A DNA stretch of 5,030 bases from an uncultured Lachnospiraceae bacterium (GCA_947631075.1 CANRJU010000213.1:1-5030), one strand, 5' to 3'; positions 1 to 4,773 are shown, numbered from the stretch's first letter. The notes: generated from the sequence alone by a model not told the origin. A program made the numbers and translations.

Positions 1-59
1 CAGGACTTAAAATCCTGTGGGTGGTGACACCCGTACCGGTTCGATTCCGGTTACCAGCA
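1..59 (+). tRNA. tRNA-Leu (anticodon UAA), 3' part only
   Basis: The 5' half lies before the window. Visible parts are the anticodon stem CAGGA/TCCTG (1-5 with 13-17) around the loop CTTAAAA with anticodon TAA at 8-10; a long variable arm GGGTG-GTGA-CACCC (19-32), which marks a class II tRNA (Leu, Ser or Tyr); and the T arm ACCGG-TTCGATT-CCGGT (35-51). The acceptor 3' strand TACCAGC follows at 52-58, with discriminator A at 59. The anticodon fixes it as tRNA-Leu reading UUA (and UUG by wobble). The next bases are TCC rather than CCA, so the CCA end is probably added after transcription. Confidence 0.95.
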
Positions 60-62
60 TCC

Positions 63-95
63 AAAGAGGAGATACGATAGTGTCTCCTCTTTTTT
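63..95 (+). terminator. Rho-independent terminator of the tRNA-Leu transcript
   Basis: A perfect 10-bp stem pairs AAAGAGGAGA (63-72) with TCTCCTCTTT (83-92). It can extend inward by T-G, A-T and C-G pairs to a GATA loop, and runs into a T tract ending at 95. It starts four bases after the tRNA end. On the other strand the hairpin is not followed by a T tract, so it is not a clear terminator for the convergent hydrolase gene. Confidence 0.93.
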
Positions 96-187
96 AGACT
101 TTAATTAGGAAAGTTCGCTCTGGTCTGTGGTGCTTCGGTTGCAGATTCATTCTGGAATGTGATGTTTTCGGCCGCTCATTTTTTAAA

Positions 188-1321
188 TTATTGAATATAG
201 AACATATCCGAGCAGACCAGCCACATAGGGCGGAACAGGCGCATGATCTGCCAGACTCCGATTCCCTTCAGATCGTACTCCGTCAGCAGCGCGTACTTTT
301 CTTCTATGCTCCGGACATCCTCAAACCACACCTCGTGCCGGATATTTTCTCTGCTGTAGAGAAAATAGGGCGATTTTGCCGTCTCGTCGAACTGGACGGG
401 GACATTGCCCGCGATGGCGATCTGCACGGCTTCTATATTTCCGATCGTGGTCGCCTTGCTCTCCCCCTGCACGAAGGGGAGCGGCCAGTCGTACCCGTAG
501 TTGGGAATCCCCAGATTGATTTTTTCGGAGGGAATTTCGGTCAGGGCGTATTCCACCACCCGCCGCACGTTGTTGAGAGGCGCGACCGCCATGGGAGGCC
601 CGTAGGTATAGCCCCACTCGTAGGTCATAAGAAGTACGTCGTTGGCCGCTTCGCCCAGTCCTCTATAATCTTTTCCCTCATATAAAAGCCCTTTTTGATC
701 CGCGGACGTCTTGGGAGCCAGCGCCACGCTGACCGTCACGCCCAGCTCGTTCATCCGCTCGCGCAGTTCCGCCACAAAAGCGGTAAAGAGATCCCGGTCC
801 TCGGCGAAAATGTACTCAAAATCCACATCGACGCCGCCGTATCCCTTTTGCTCCGTCAGGGCCGCCAGCTGATCGATGAGATTTTTTCGGGAATCCTCGG
901 ACGTCACGATGGCGTGAATCAGATGGTTGTTGAATTTCCCGTCCTCGCCAAGGGGCGTGAGGACGGCTACGGTTGTGACGCCATACAGGGCGGCCTCCCC
1001 CAACATCCAGTCCTCGGAGATCTGCGGGGCAATCAGGCGCCCCTCGGTGGTAAACCCATAGGAAAAGACAAAGAGCTGGGTCAGATAGGGGAGGGTCTGC
1101 CTTAGCACCCACGGACTGATGAAGGGGTAGGCGTATCCGCTGGCCGTCACGACGCGCCGGTCCTCCGGGCCGGGTTCGCCGGGAATCAGAATCGCCTGTC
1201 CCACGGCCAGCTGGTACGGATAGGGAATCTGGTTGGCGTAGGATATTTCCGACGCGCTTGTTCCGTATAGTCCGGCAATCCGGTCTATAGTATCTCCTGG
1301 TTGCACAATATAGATCCGCAT
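188..1321 (-). CDS. LysM domain plus glycoside hydrolase family 18 protein, SleL/YaaH-like spore cortex hydrolase
   Basis: This 377-residue protein probably cleaves peptidoglycan glycan strands, most likely spore cortex fragments during germination, as SleL/YaaH proteins do as N-acetylglucosaminidases. Residues 2-47 form one LysM domain (IYIVQPGDTIDRIA at the start, VGQAILIP at the end). Residues ~60-375 form the GH18 barrel. The catalytic signature GGVDVDFEY spans 162-170, with D165, D167 and the acid/base E169 in place. Other family blocks are LMTYEWGYTYGP (231-242), LGIPNYGYDW (270-279) and the late strand IGVWQI (354-359). No signal peptide or membrane segment is present, which fits a protein made in the mother cell and laid onto the forespore. 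Characterised SleL/YaaH proteins usually carry two LysM repeats; this one has one. The ATG at 1321 sits directly before the LysM and has GAGG at 1329-1332 upstream. No convincing terminator follows it. The fold is certain; the exact substrate is inferred. Confidence 0.9.
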   Translation of the reverse strand: MRIYIVQPGDTIDRIAGLYGTSASEISYANQIPYPYQLAVGQAILIPGEPGPEDRRVVTASGYAYPFISPWVLRQTLPYLTQLFVFSYGFTTEGRLIAPQISEDWMLGEAALYGVTTVAVLTPLGEDGKFNNHLIHAIVTSEDSRKNLIDQLAALTEQKGYGGVDVDFEYIFAEDRDLFTAFVAELRERMNELGVTVSVALAPKTSADQKGLLYEGKDYRGLGEAANDVLLMTYEWGYTYGPPMAVAPLNNVRRVVEYALTEIPSEKINLGIPNYGYDWPLPFVQGESKATTIGNIEAVQIAIAGNVPVQFDETAKSPYFLYSRENIRHEVWFEDVRSIEEKYALLTEYDLKGIGVWQIMRLFRPMWLVCSDMFYIQ

Positions 1322-1348
1322 GATTTCGCCTCATTTGACTGATCATTT

Positions 1349-1375
1349 TATATTATGCAAAAGAAAAGGGACGGT
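1349..1375 (-). promoter_or_regulatory. Candidate sigma-K/sigma-E type promoter of the GH18 gene
   Basis: On the - strand the sequence reads AC (1375-1374), a 16-base spacer, then CATAATATA (1357-1349). This matches the mother-cell sigma-K pattern AC-N16/17-CATANNNTA, and its -10 also fits the related sigma-E form CATANNNT. Transcription would start near 1341, about 20 bases before the ATG, leaving room for the GAGG ribosome site. B. subtilis yaaH is a mother-cell (sigma-E) gene. The -35 of these factors is short, so a chance match is possible. Confidence 0.45.
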
Positions 1376-1401
1376 TCTTGTTCTGCTCCGGGATATTTTT
1401 C

Positions 1402-1436
1402 AAAAAAATTATCTGCCTACAGAATAGGCAGATAAT
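1402..1436 (-). terminator. Rho-independent terminator of the leuA-araC gene
   Basis: Read on the - strand, a 12-bp perfect stem (ATTATCTGCCTA, 1436-1425, with its complement at 1419-1408) encloses the loop TTCTG and runs straight into seven Ts (1408-1402). It begins 29 bases after the TAA stop of the gene above it. It separates the leuA-araC transcript from the downstream hydrolase gene, so the two are independent units. Confidence 0.93.
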
Positions 1437-1465
1437 CTAAGTCCTCCGGAGGAGGAAGAAGGATC

Positions 1466-1780
1466 TTATTTTTCCCCATTCCTGAACTGTATGGGGGTCA
1501 TCTCATACAATTTCCGGAAGGTTCTGGTAAAATGCTCGACGCTGGGATATCCCACCATGAGAGCTATATTTTCTACGGTCATATTGCCATTTTTCAACAG
1601 TGTCTTTGCCTTTTTCATCCGAATCCGTGTCAGCTGTTCGACAAAGGTCGTGCCGGATTTGTCGTGGATGTACTTGCTGATGTAGGGCTCGGACAGATGG
1701 AACTGGGCGGCCATGTCCTCCAGCGTGACGGTCTGGTAGTTGGCGTGCATGTAGTTCATCATCTCGACCAGGCGGTCGTC
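1466..1780 (-). other. AraC-family double helix-turn-helix domain within the leuA fusion
   Basis: This is the 3' segment of the fusion gene (residues 560-663). It matches the AraC DNA-binding domain from end to end: a lead helix (RLVEMMNYMHANY), helix-turn-helix 1 (LEDMAAQFHLSEPYISKYI), the connecting block FVEQLTRIRMKKAKTLL (605-621), helix-turn-helix 2 (IALMVGYPSVEHFTRTFRK, 631-649) and the closing TPIQFRN. A short polar linker (~549-560, DIATNESCQDD) joins it to the leucine-binding domain. No residue looks degenerate, so selection appears to keep it functional. Its DNA target is unknown. Confidence 0.93.
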
Positions 1781-3457
1781 CTGGCAGGACTCGTTGGTGG
1801 CGATGTCCGGCAGCTTGTTGACGCTGACACAGAGCGCGTGGATGGAGGCGGTGATGATGTCCTCGTGGATGCCGACGCCCCAGTACACATTTCCGTTGCA
1901 GGTGATGCTCACATAGGCGATGGCCTTGGAGGAGGATCCCTGGGTCAGCGCGTGCTCCTCGTAGGTGGAGAGCTGGTAGCTGATGTCGAAAAATTGCTTG
2001 ATCGTGTTGCTCACAGCGTCCAGCCGCCCGTTTCCGTTGGCGTCCACAATGGTCTTTTTGTCCCCGCACTGAATCGTGGTCTCCGCCATGATGCCGTCCA
2101 CCTGCTTGAAGTGGCACTCCGTAATTTGGAAATAGGGCATCGGAGAGATGTAATTTTCCTCGAAAATGTCATACACCCACTGCGGCGACAGCTCCTTGTG
2201 CTCCTCGTCGGAGACGTGCTTCATCGTGTAGCCGACTTCCTCCCTCATGGCGTCCGGGAGGGAAATGCCAAAATTCTGTTTCAGTATATAGTTGACGCCG
2301 CCCTTGCCGGACTGGCTGTTGATGCGGATGACGTCGGAATCGTAGGTGCGGCCCACATCCTTGGGATCCACCGGCAGATAGGGAACGCTCCATGTCTTCA
2401 GGTGACGGTCCTCACGCCACTGCATTCCCTTGGCGATGGCGTCCTGATGGGAGCCGGAAAATGCCGTGAACACCAGATCGCCGGCATAGGGCTGTCTCGG
2501 ATCCACATGCATCCGGGTGTATGTCTCGTATTTCTGGCGGATTTCCGGCATATTGGAAAAATCCAGTCCCGGATCCACGCCGTGGGAGAACATATTCATC
2601 GCCAATGTCACAATGTCCACATTTCCGGTGCGCTCACCGTTTCCGAACAGGGTTCCCTCGATGCGCTGCGCTCCGGCCAAAATTCCCAGCTCCGCGTCGC
2701 TTACGCCGCTGCCCCGGTCATTGTGGGGGTGCAGGCAGAGAATAACGGCATCGCGGTATTTCAGGTGCTTGTGGATGTACTCGACCTGGGTGGCGAATAC
2801 GTGCGGCATGGCGTTCTCCACGGTAGTGGGAATATTGATAATCGCCTTTTTCTCCGGCGTCGGCTGCCATATATCGAGAACGGCGTTGCAGACGTCCACG
2901 GCGTAGTCCACCTCTGTTCCCGGAAAGCTCTCCGGGCTGTACTGGAAGGAGAAATTGCCGTCCGTCTCATCGGCCAGCTCCTTTAACAGCTTCGCTCCGT
3001 CGATGGCGATCTGCTTGACTTCCTCTTTGTCCTTTTGGAAAACCTGCTCCCTCTGTGCCACGGAGGTGGAGTTGTACAGATGCACGACCGCGTGGGGCGC
3101 CCCCTTGACGGCCTCAAATGTCTTTTTTATAATATGTTCTCTCGCCTGGGTGAGCACCTGCACGGTCACGTCCTGGGGAATCATGTTCCTCTCAATCAGC
3201 GTGCGCATAAACTCGTATTCGGTCTCCGACGCGGCGGGGAATCCCACCTCGATTTCCTTAAAGCCGATATCGACTAACAGCTGGAAAAACTGCAGCTTTT
3301 CATCTAAGCTCATCGGCTCGATGAGGGCCTGGTTGCCGTCTCTTAAATCCACGGAGCACCAGATCGGCGGCTCTGTGATGGCATCCTTTTTCACCCAGTC
3401 GTAGGTACATTCAGGAGGCATAAAATATGCCTTTTTGTATTTGTCAAAATTTTTCAT
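1466..3457 (-). CDS. leuA: 2-isopropylmalate synthase (class 2 LeuA) fused to a C-terminal AraC-type DNA-binding domain
   Basis: The enzyme part would condense acetyl-CoA with 2-oxoisovalerate, the first committed step of leucine synthesis, in the cytosol. Residues ~28-310 form the HMGL-like barrel. DLRDGNQ (37-43) gives R39 and metal ligand D40; LHPHNDRG (242-249) gives metal ligands H243 and H245; FGNGERTGN (271-279) gives N279. The linker block holds SGSHQDA (334-340, H337) and VPYLPVDP (358-365, Y360), equivalent to M. tuberculosis LeuA H379 and Y410. Residues ~440-548 form the leucine-binding regulatory domain (GNGRLDA 475-481; WGVGIHEDIITAS 526-538). Class 2 LeuA normally ends about there. 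Here ~560-660 add a complete AraC domain: helix-turn-helix 1 at 579-598 (LEDMAAQFHLSEPYISKYI), helix-turn-helix 2 at 627-648, and the family end TPIQFRN. The reading frame is unbroken across the junction. AGGAGG (3470-3465) lies 7 bases before the ATG. No leuB, leuC or leuD is adjacent. Catalytic competence is likely; a regulatory role for the tail is inferred. Confidence 0.95.
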   Translation of the reverse strand: MKNFDKYKKAYFMPPECTYDWVKKDAITEPPIWCSVDLRDGNQALIEPMSLDEKLQFFQLLVDIGFKEIEVGFPAASETEYEFMRTLIERNMIPQDVTVQVLTQAREHIIKKTFEAVKGAPHAVVHLYNSTSVAQREQVFQKDKEEVKQIAIDGAKLLKELADETDGNFSFQYSPESFPGTEVDYAVDVCNAVLDIWQPTPEKKAIINIPTTVENAMPHVFATQVEYIHKHLKYRDAVILCLHPHNDRGSGVSDAELGILAGAQRIEGTLFGNGERTGNVDIVTLAMNMFSHGVDPGLDFSNMPEIRQKYETYTRMHVDPRQPYAGDLVFTAFSGSHQDAIAKGMQWREDRHLKTWSVPYLPVDPKDVGRTYDSDVIRINSQSGKGGVNYILKQNFGISLPDAMREEVGYTMKHVSDEEHKELSPQWVYDIFEENYISPMPYFQITECHFKQVDGIMAETTIQCGDKKTIVDANGNGRLDAVSNTIKQFFDISYQLSTYEEHALTQGSSSKAIAYVSITCNGNVYWGVGIHEDIITASIHALCVSVNKLPDIATNESCQDDRLVEMMNYMHANYQTVTLEDMAAQFHLSEPYISKYIHDKSGTTFVEQLTRIRMKKAKTLLKNGNMTVENIALMVGYPSVEHFTRTFRKLYEMTPIQFRNGEK

Positions 3458-3486
3458 GCTGCATCCTCCTCGTAATGATTATATAG

Positions 3487-3503
3487 TGTGAACATAGTTC
3501 ACA
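3487..3503. repeat. 17-bp inverted repeat in the leuA leader, next to the ribosome site
   Basis: TGTGAAC-ATA-GTTCACA is a perfect 7+7 inverted repeat with a 3-base centre. It lies 17 bases upstream of the AGGAGG ribosome site of the leuA-araC gene. It could be a protein operator or a small hairpin in the leader RNA. No T tract follows it, so it is not a terminator. Confidence 0.7.
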
Positions 3504-3514
3504 TTGATAACTTG

Positions 3515-3561
3515 TTTCTGAGCGAAAGCAAATTGCTGGAGCGAACTTGTTCGCTCAGAAA
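3515..3561 (-). promoter_or_regulatory. Structured leader of leuA-araC with two competing hairpins
   Basis: TTTCTGAGCGAA (3515-3526) and TTCGCTCAGAAA (3550-3561) are a perfect 12-bp inverted repeat. The enclosed segment contains GAGCGAA (3539-3545), which can pair with TTCGCTC (3550-3556) around a 4-base loop, and AGCA-AAT-TGCT (3527-3537). The 3550-3561 arm therefore has two mutually exclusive partners. This resembles a switchable leader, or overlapping operator half-sites. No U tract follows on the leuA strand, so simple transcription attenuation is not supported. I recognise no T-box or known riboswitch. Confidence 0.55.
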
Positions 3562-3562
3562 T

Positions 3563-3597
3563 GGGGATTTTATCAGAGGTCAAAATATTTTGTCCCC
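3563..3597 (-). repeat. Additional stem in the leuA leader with an AT palindrome
   Basis: GGGGA (3563-3567) and TCCCC (3593-3597) can close a stem, with TTTT/AAAA pairing possible inside. The loop side holds the perfect 12-bp palindrome CAAAATATTTTG (3581-3592). It lies upstream of the competing hairpins in the leuA transcript and may be part of the same leader fold. Confidence 0.4.
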
Positions 3598-3615
3598 AAC
3601 ATTTTATTGCGGTTT

Positions 3616-3633
3616 CTATATACTATCATATAG
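3616..3633 (-). promoter_or_regulatory. Possible leuA-araC promoter -10 region with an inverted repeat
   Basis: On the - strand this AT-rich stretch contains TATGAT (5 of 6 matches to TATAAT) overlapping TGATAGTAT, an extended -10-like sequence. It is embedded in the inverted repeat CTATAT-N6-ATATAG. No good -35 hexamer sits 16-18 bases upstream. If real, this would be an activator-dependent type of promoter, but the call is weak. It would give a leader of about 150 bases. Confidence 0.3.
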
Positions 3634-3706
3634 GGTTCAATTTGAAAATGATTAAATTTAATCAGTTTAATTGATGTTTTTTAAGCATATTATTCAAAAA
3701 AAGAAC

Positions 3707-3738
3707 TTGACATTTACAGAATAATCCGTTATTATAAT
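3707..3738 (+). promoter_or_regulatory. Promoter of tRNA-Arg
   Basis: A consensus -35 TTGACA (3707-3712) is followed 17 bases later by TATTAT (3730-3735); a perfect TATAAT sits at 3733-3738 but with a 20-base spacer. A start near 3742 would leave only a few bases before the mature tRNA end at 3748. It points away from the leuA leader, so the region is a divergent promoter zone. Confidence 0.8.
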
Positions 3739-3747
3739 ATGTGCATT

Positions 3748-3821
3748 GTGCGTGTAGCTCAGCTGGATAGAGCACTTGGCTACGGACCAAGGTGTCGGGG
3801 GTTCGAATCCTCTCACGCACG
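3748..3821 (+). tRNA. tRNA-Arg (anticodon ACG)
   Basis: A complete cloverleaf is visible. The acceptor stem pairs GTGCGTG (3748-3754) with CACGCAC (3814-3820), with discriminator G at 3821. The D arm is GCTC/GAGC (3757-3773). The anticodon stem CTTGG/CCAAG (3775-3791) surrounds the loop CTACGGA, with anticodon ACG at 3782-3784. The T arm at 3797-3813 has the loop TTCGAAT. A34 would be converted to inosine, reading CGU, CGC and CGA. CCA is not encoded. It stands alone with its own promoter and terminator. Confidence 0.96.
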
Positions 3822-3833
3822 TCTTTGATCAGG

Positions 3834-3876
3834 ACTGTCGCATGGGCGAAGCAATTCGCGGTGCGGCAGTTTTTTT
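3834..3876 (+). terminator. Rho-independent terminator of tRNA-Arg
   Basis: ACTGTCGCA (3834-3842) pairs with TGCGGCAGT (3862-3870), including one G-T pair. The inner stem GCGAA-GCAA-TTCGC (3846-3859) sits on top, and a run of seven Ts follows (3870-3876). It lies 12 bases after the tRNA. The rest of the gap to the regulator gene (3877-3938) shows no gene. Confidence 0.92.
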
Positions 3877-3938
3877 ACGGTACAGAAGTTTGCACTGCGC
3901 GGAATAATAGTGTAGATGGTTCGGTCGATCCGCGGTTT

Positions 3939-4322
3939 TCAGTCGTTCATTTTCATAAAATCGTTGGCGTGCTTTTTTATGGCGGCAAAGCTCTCGGCGC
4001 TGATGACATGCTCGATTTTGCAGGCGTCCTCCTCGGCCACGTCCCCGGATACGCCCAGGGCGGTCAGGCACCGCGTCAGAATATCGTGTCGCTCGTAGAT
4101 CATATCGGCAATATCCTGTCCCGCGTCCGTGAGATAGATAAAACCGGCGTCCGTAACGGTGATATAGCCCTTTTCACGAAGATTTTTCATGGCGACGCTG
4201 ACGCTGGACTTCTTAAAGCCGAGCTCGGTGGCGATATCCACAGAGCGCACCACAGGCAGCTTCCGGCTGAGCAGAAGGATTGTCTCAAGGTAATTTTCAG
4301 AGGATTCATTATTTTTCAGCAT
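3939..4322 (-). CDS. DtxR/MntR-family metal-dependent transcriptional regulator, probable iron-responsive repressor of feo
   Basis: Cytosolic repressor that binds DNA when loaded with Fe(II) or Mn(II). From the ATG at 4322 it has 127 residues. A winged helix-turn-helix covers ~1-65, with recognition region VDIATELGFKKSSVSVAMKNL (29-49) and wing GYITVTDAGFIYLT (52-65). The dimerisation and metal domain is ~68-125, and there is no C-terminal SH3-like domain, as in MntR. Likely metal ligands are E13, H79, C101, E104 and H105. DACKIEH matches the DtxR/IdeR pattern with Cys at DtxR C102, whereas MntR has Glu there. The DtxR M10/MntR D8 position is Asn here (N10), which is unusual. An upstream in-frame ATG at 4349 would add nine residues but lacks a ribosome site. 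The ATG at 4322 has AAAGGGGG upstream, 12 bases away (a long gap), and fits the family's usual N-terminus. It is divergent from feoA, so it probably controls feo. The metal specificity is inferred. Confidence 0.92.
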   Translation of the reverse strand: MLKNNESSENYLETILLLSRKLPVVRSVDIATELGFKKSSVSVAMKNLREKGYITVTDAGFIYLTDAGQDIADMIYERHDILTRCLTALGVSGDVAEEDACKIEHVISAESFAAIKKHANDFMKMND

Positions 4323-4399
4323 CGGGATTAGATACCCCCTTTCCTGCATTATATGATACCCGGCTCAAATCTCTGTGAGGCTCCGGCATCATATTACTA

Positions 4400-4428
4400 A
4401 GTATAGCATTTTCTGACATTTTAATCAA
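4400..4428 (-). promoter_or_regulatory. Promoter of the dtxR-family gene
   Basis: On the - strand TTGATT (4428-4423), a 17-base spacer and TATACT (4405-4400) form a good sigma-A promoter. The start would be near 4393, about 70 bases before the chosen ATG. It fires away from the feo promoter; the two -35 boxes are about 50 bases apart across AT-rich DNA. Only a partial copy of the feo palindrome half-site (ACTAAG) overlaps it. Confidence 0.75.
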
Positions 4429-4479
4429 TTTTATTATTTAAAAATGTAAAGAAAAAAACTATAAAATTTCATTAAGTTG

Positions 4480-4508
4480 TTGACATCTAATAAAAGTTAG
4501 TATATACT
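4480..4508 (+). promoter_or_regulatory. Promoter of the feo operon
   Basis: A perfect -35 TTGACA (4480-4485), a 17-base spacer and TATACT (4503-4508; 5 of 6 matches) make a strong sigma-A promoter. The start would be near 4515, about 50 bases before the feoA start codon. A strong core promoter overlapped by an operator is typical of a metal-repressed gene. Confidence 0.88.
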
Positions 4509-4511
4509 AAC
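4496..4511. promoter_or_regulatory. Probable DtxR-family operator over the feo -10 box
   Basis: GTTAGTATATACTAAC is a perfect 16-bp palindrome that contains the whole -10 hexamer of the feo promoter. It resembles DtxR/IdeR boxes, which have TTAG and CTAA half-sites. The regulator encoded next door is the obvious ligand: metal-loaded protein bound here would block RNA polymerase. The assignment rests on sequence and context; binding is inferred. Confidence 0.8.
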
Positions 4512-4547
4512 AAAAGTAGCGAGCAACTAATATAATGCTGCGTTCTG

Positions 4548-4554
4548 GGAAAGG
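4548..4554 (+). promoter_or_regulatory. Ribosome binding site that decides the first feoA start
   Basis: GGAAAGG ends at 4554, immediately before an in-frame ATG at 4555 and three bases before another at 4558. Both are too close for initiation. The ATG at 4564 lies 9 bases downstream at normal spacing and is therefore the likely start. Confidence 0.65.
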
Positions 4555-4563
4555 ATGATGGAT

Positions 4564-4773
4564 ATGCCTTTGACGATGGCCCGTATCGGGGAGGAAAATA
4601 CGATTAAGAAGGTCGGCGGCCGGGAGGAGACGAAGAAGTTCTTGGAGAATCTGGGATTTGTGACGGGCGGCGTGGTGACCGTCGTGTCGGAGATCAGCGG
4701 GAACATGATCCTGAATGTGAAGGATTCCCGGATCGCTCTGGGGAAGGACATGGCGAACAAGATCATTGTCTGA
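4564..4773 (+). CDS. feoA: FeoA-domain protein, first of two in tandem
   Basis: A small cytosolic SH3-like FeoA protein of 69 residues, the accessory partner of the ferrous iron transporter FeoB. It opens with PLTMARIGEENTIKKVGG and continues with FLENLGFVTGGVVTVV (27-42, the FeoA turn LGFVTG). It ends with the strand pairs NMILNVKDSRIALG and the closing MANKIIV. It lacks the APLGDP loop of standard FeoA and belongs to the diverged first-copy type that often precedes a standard FeoA in Clostridia. The start at 4564 is chosen from ribosome-site spacing; starts at 4555 or 4558 would add two or three residues. The stop is TGA (4771-4773). It is the first gene of the feo operon, 43 bases before the next. 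Confidence 0.92.
   Translation: MPLTMARIGEENTIKKVGGREETKKFLENLGFVTGGVVTVVSEISGNMILNVKDSRIALGKDMANKIIV

Noticed and set aside
111..120. AGTTCGCTC-like sequence shared with the leuA leader repeats
   Set aside because: It is a short match on its own, without the inverted partner, in the 92-base gap downstream of the GH18 gene, and is probably chance.
96..187. Possible terminator or small gene between tRNA-Leu and the GH18 gene
   Set aside because: Only a weak CATTC-TG-GAATG dyad is present, with no T tract, no ribosome site and no plausible frame.
191..1105. Two + strand open frames opposite the GH18 gene
   Set aside because: Both are antisense shadows with no recognisable domain. The - strand frame carries complete LysM and GH18 motifs.
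1532..2986. Long + strand open frame (484 codons) opposite leuA
   Set aside because: It lies wholly antisense to the conserved leuA frame, has no family motif or ribosome site, and is explained by the GC-rich codons of the real gene.
3487..3503. CRP-type site (TGTGA-TCACA)
   Set aside because: The centre is 7 bases rather than 6, the site would lie in the transcribed leader, and classical CRP is not expected in this type of organism.
3573..3602. Nine-codon frame in the leuA leader (- strand, MLGTKYFDL) as a leader peptide
   Set aside because: It has only two leucine codons and no ribosome site, and no attenuator with a U tract follows it.
3458..3640. T-box leucine riboswitch upstream of leuA
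   Set aside because: The conserved T-box sequence (GGGTGGNACCGCG-like) and a terminator stem with a U tract are both absent.
3650..3663. 14-bp palindrome GATTAAATTTAATC
   Set aside because: It is made of AT-rich sequence in an AT-rich intergenic zone, so it is plausible by chance and has no linked promoter element.
3748..3876. tRNA-Arg as an integration (att) site
   Set aside because: No integrase, no repeated tRNA 3' end and no mobile gene appear in the window.
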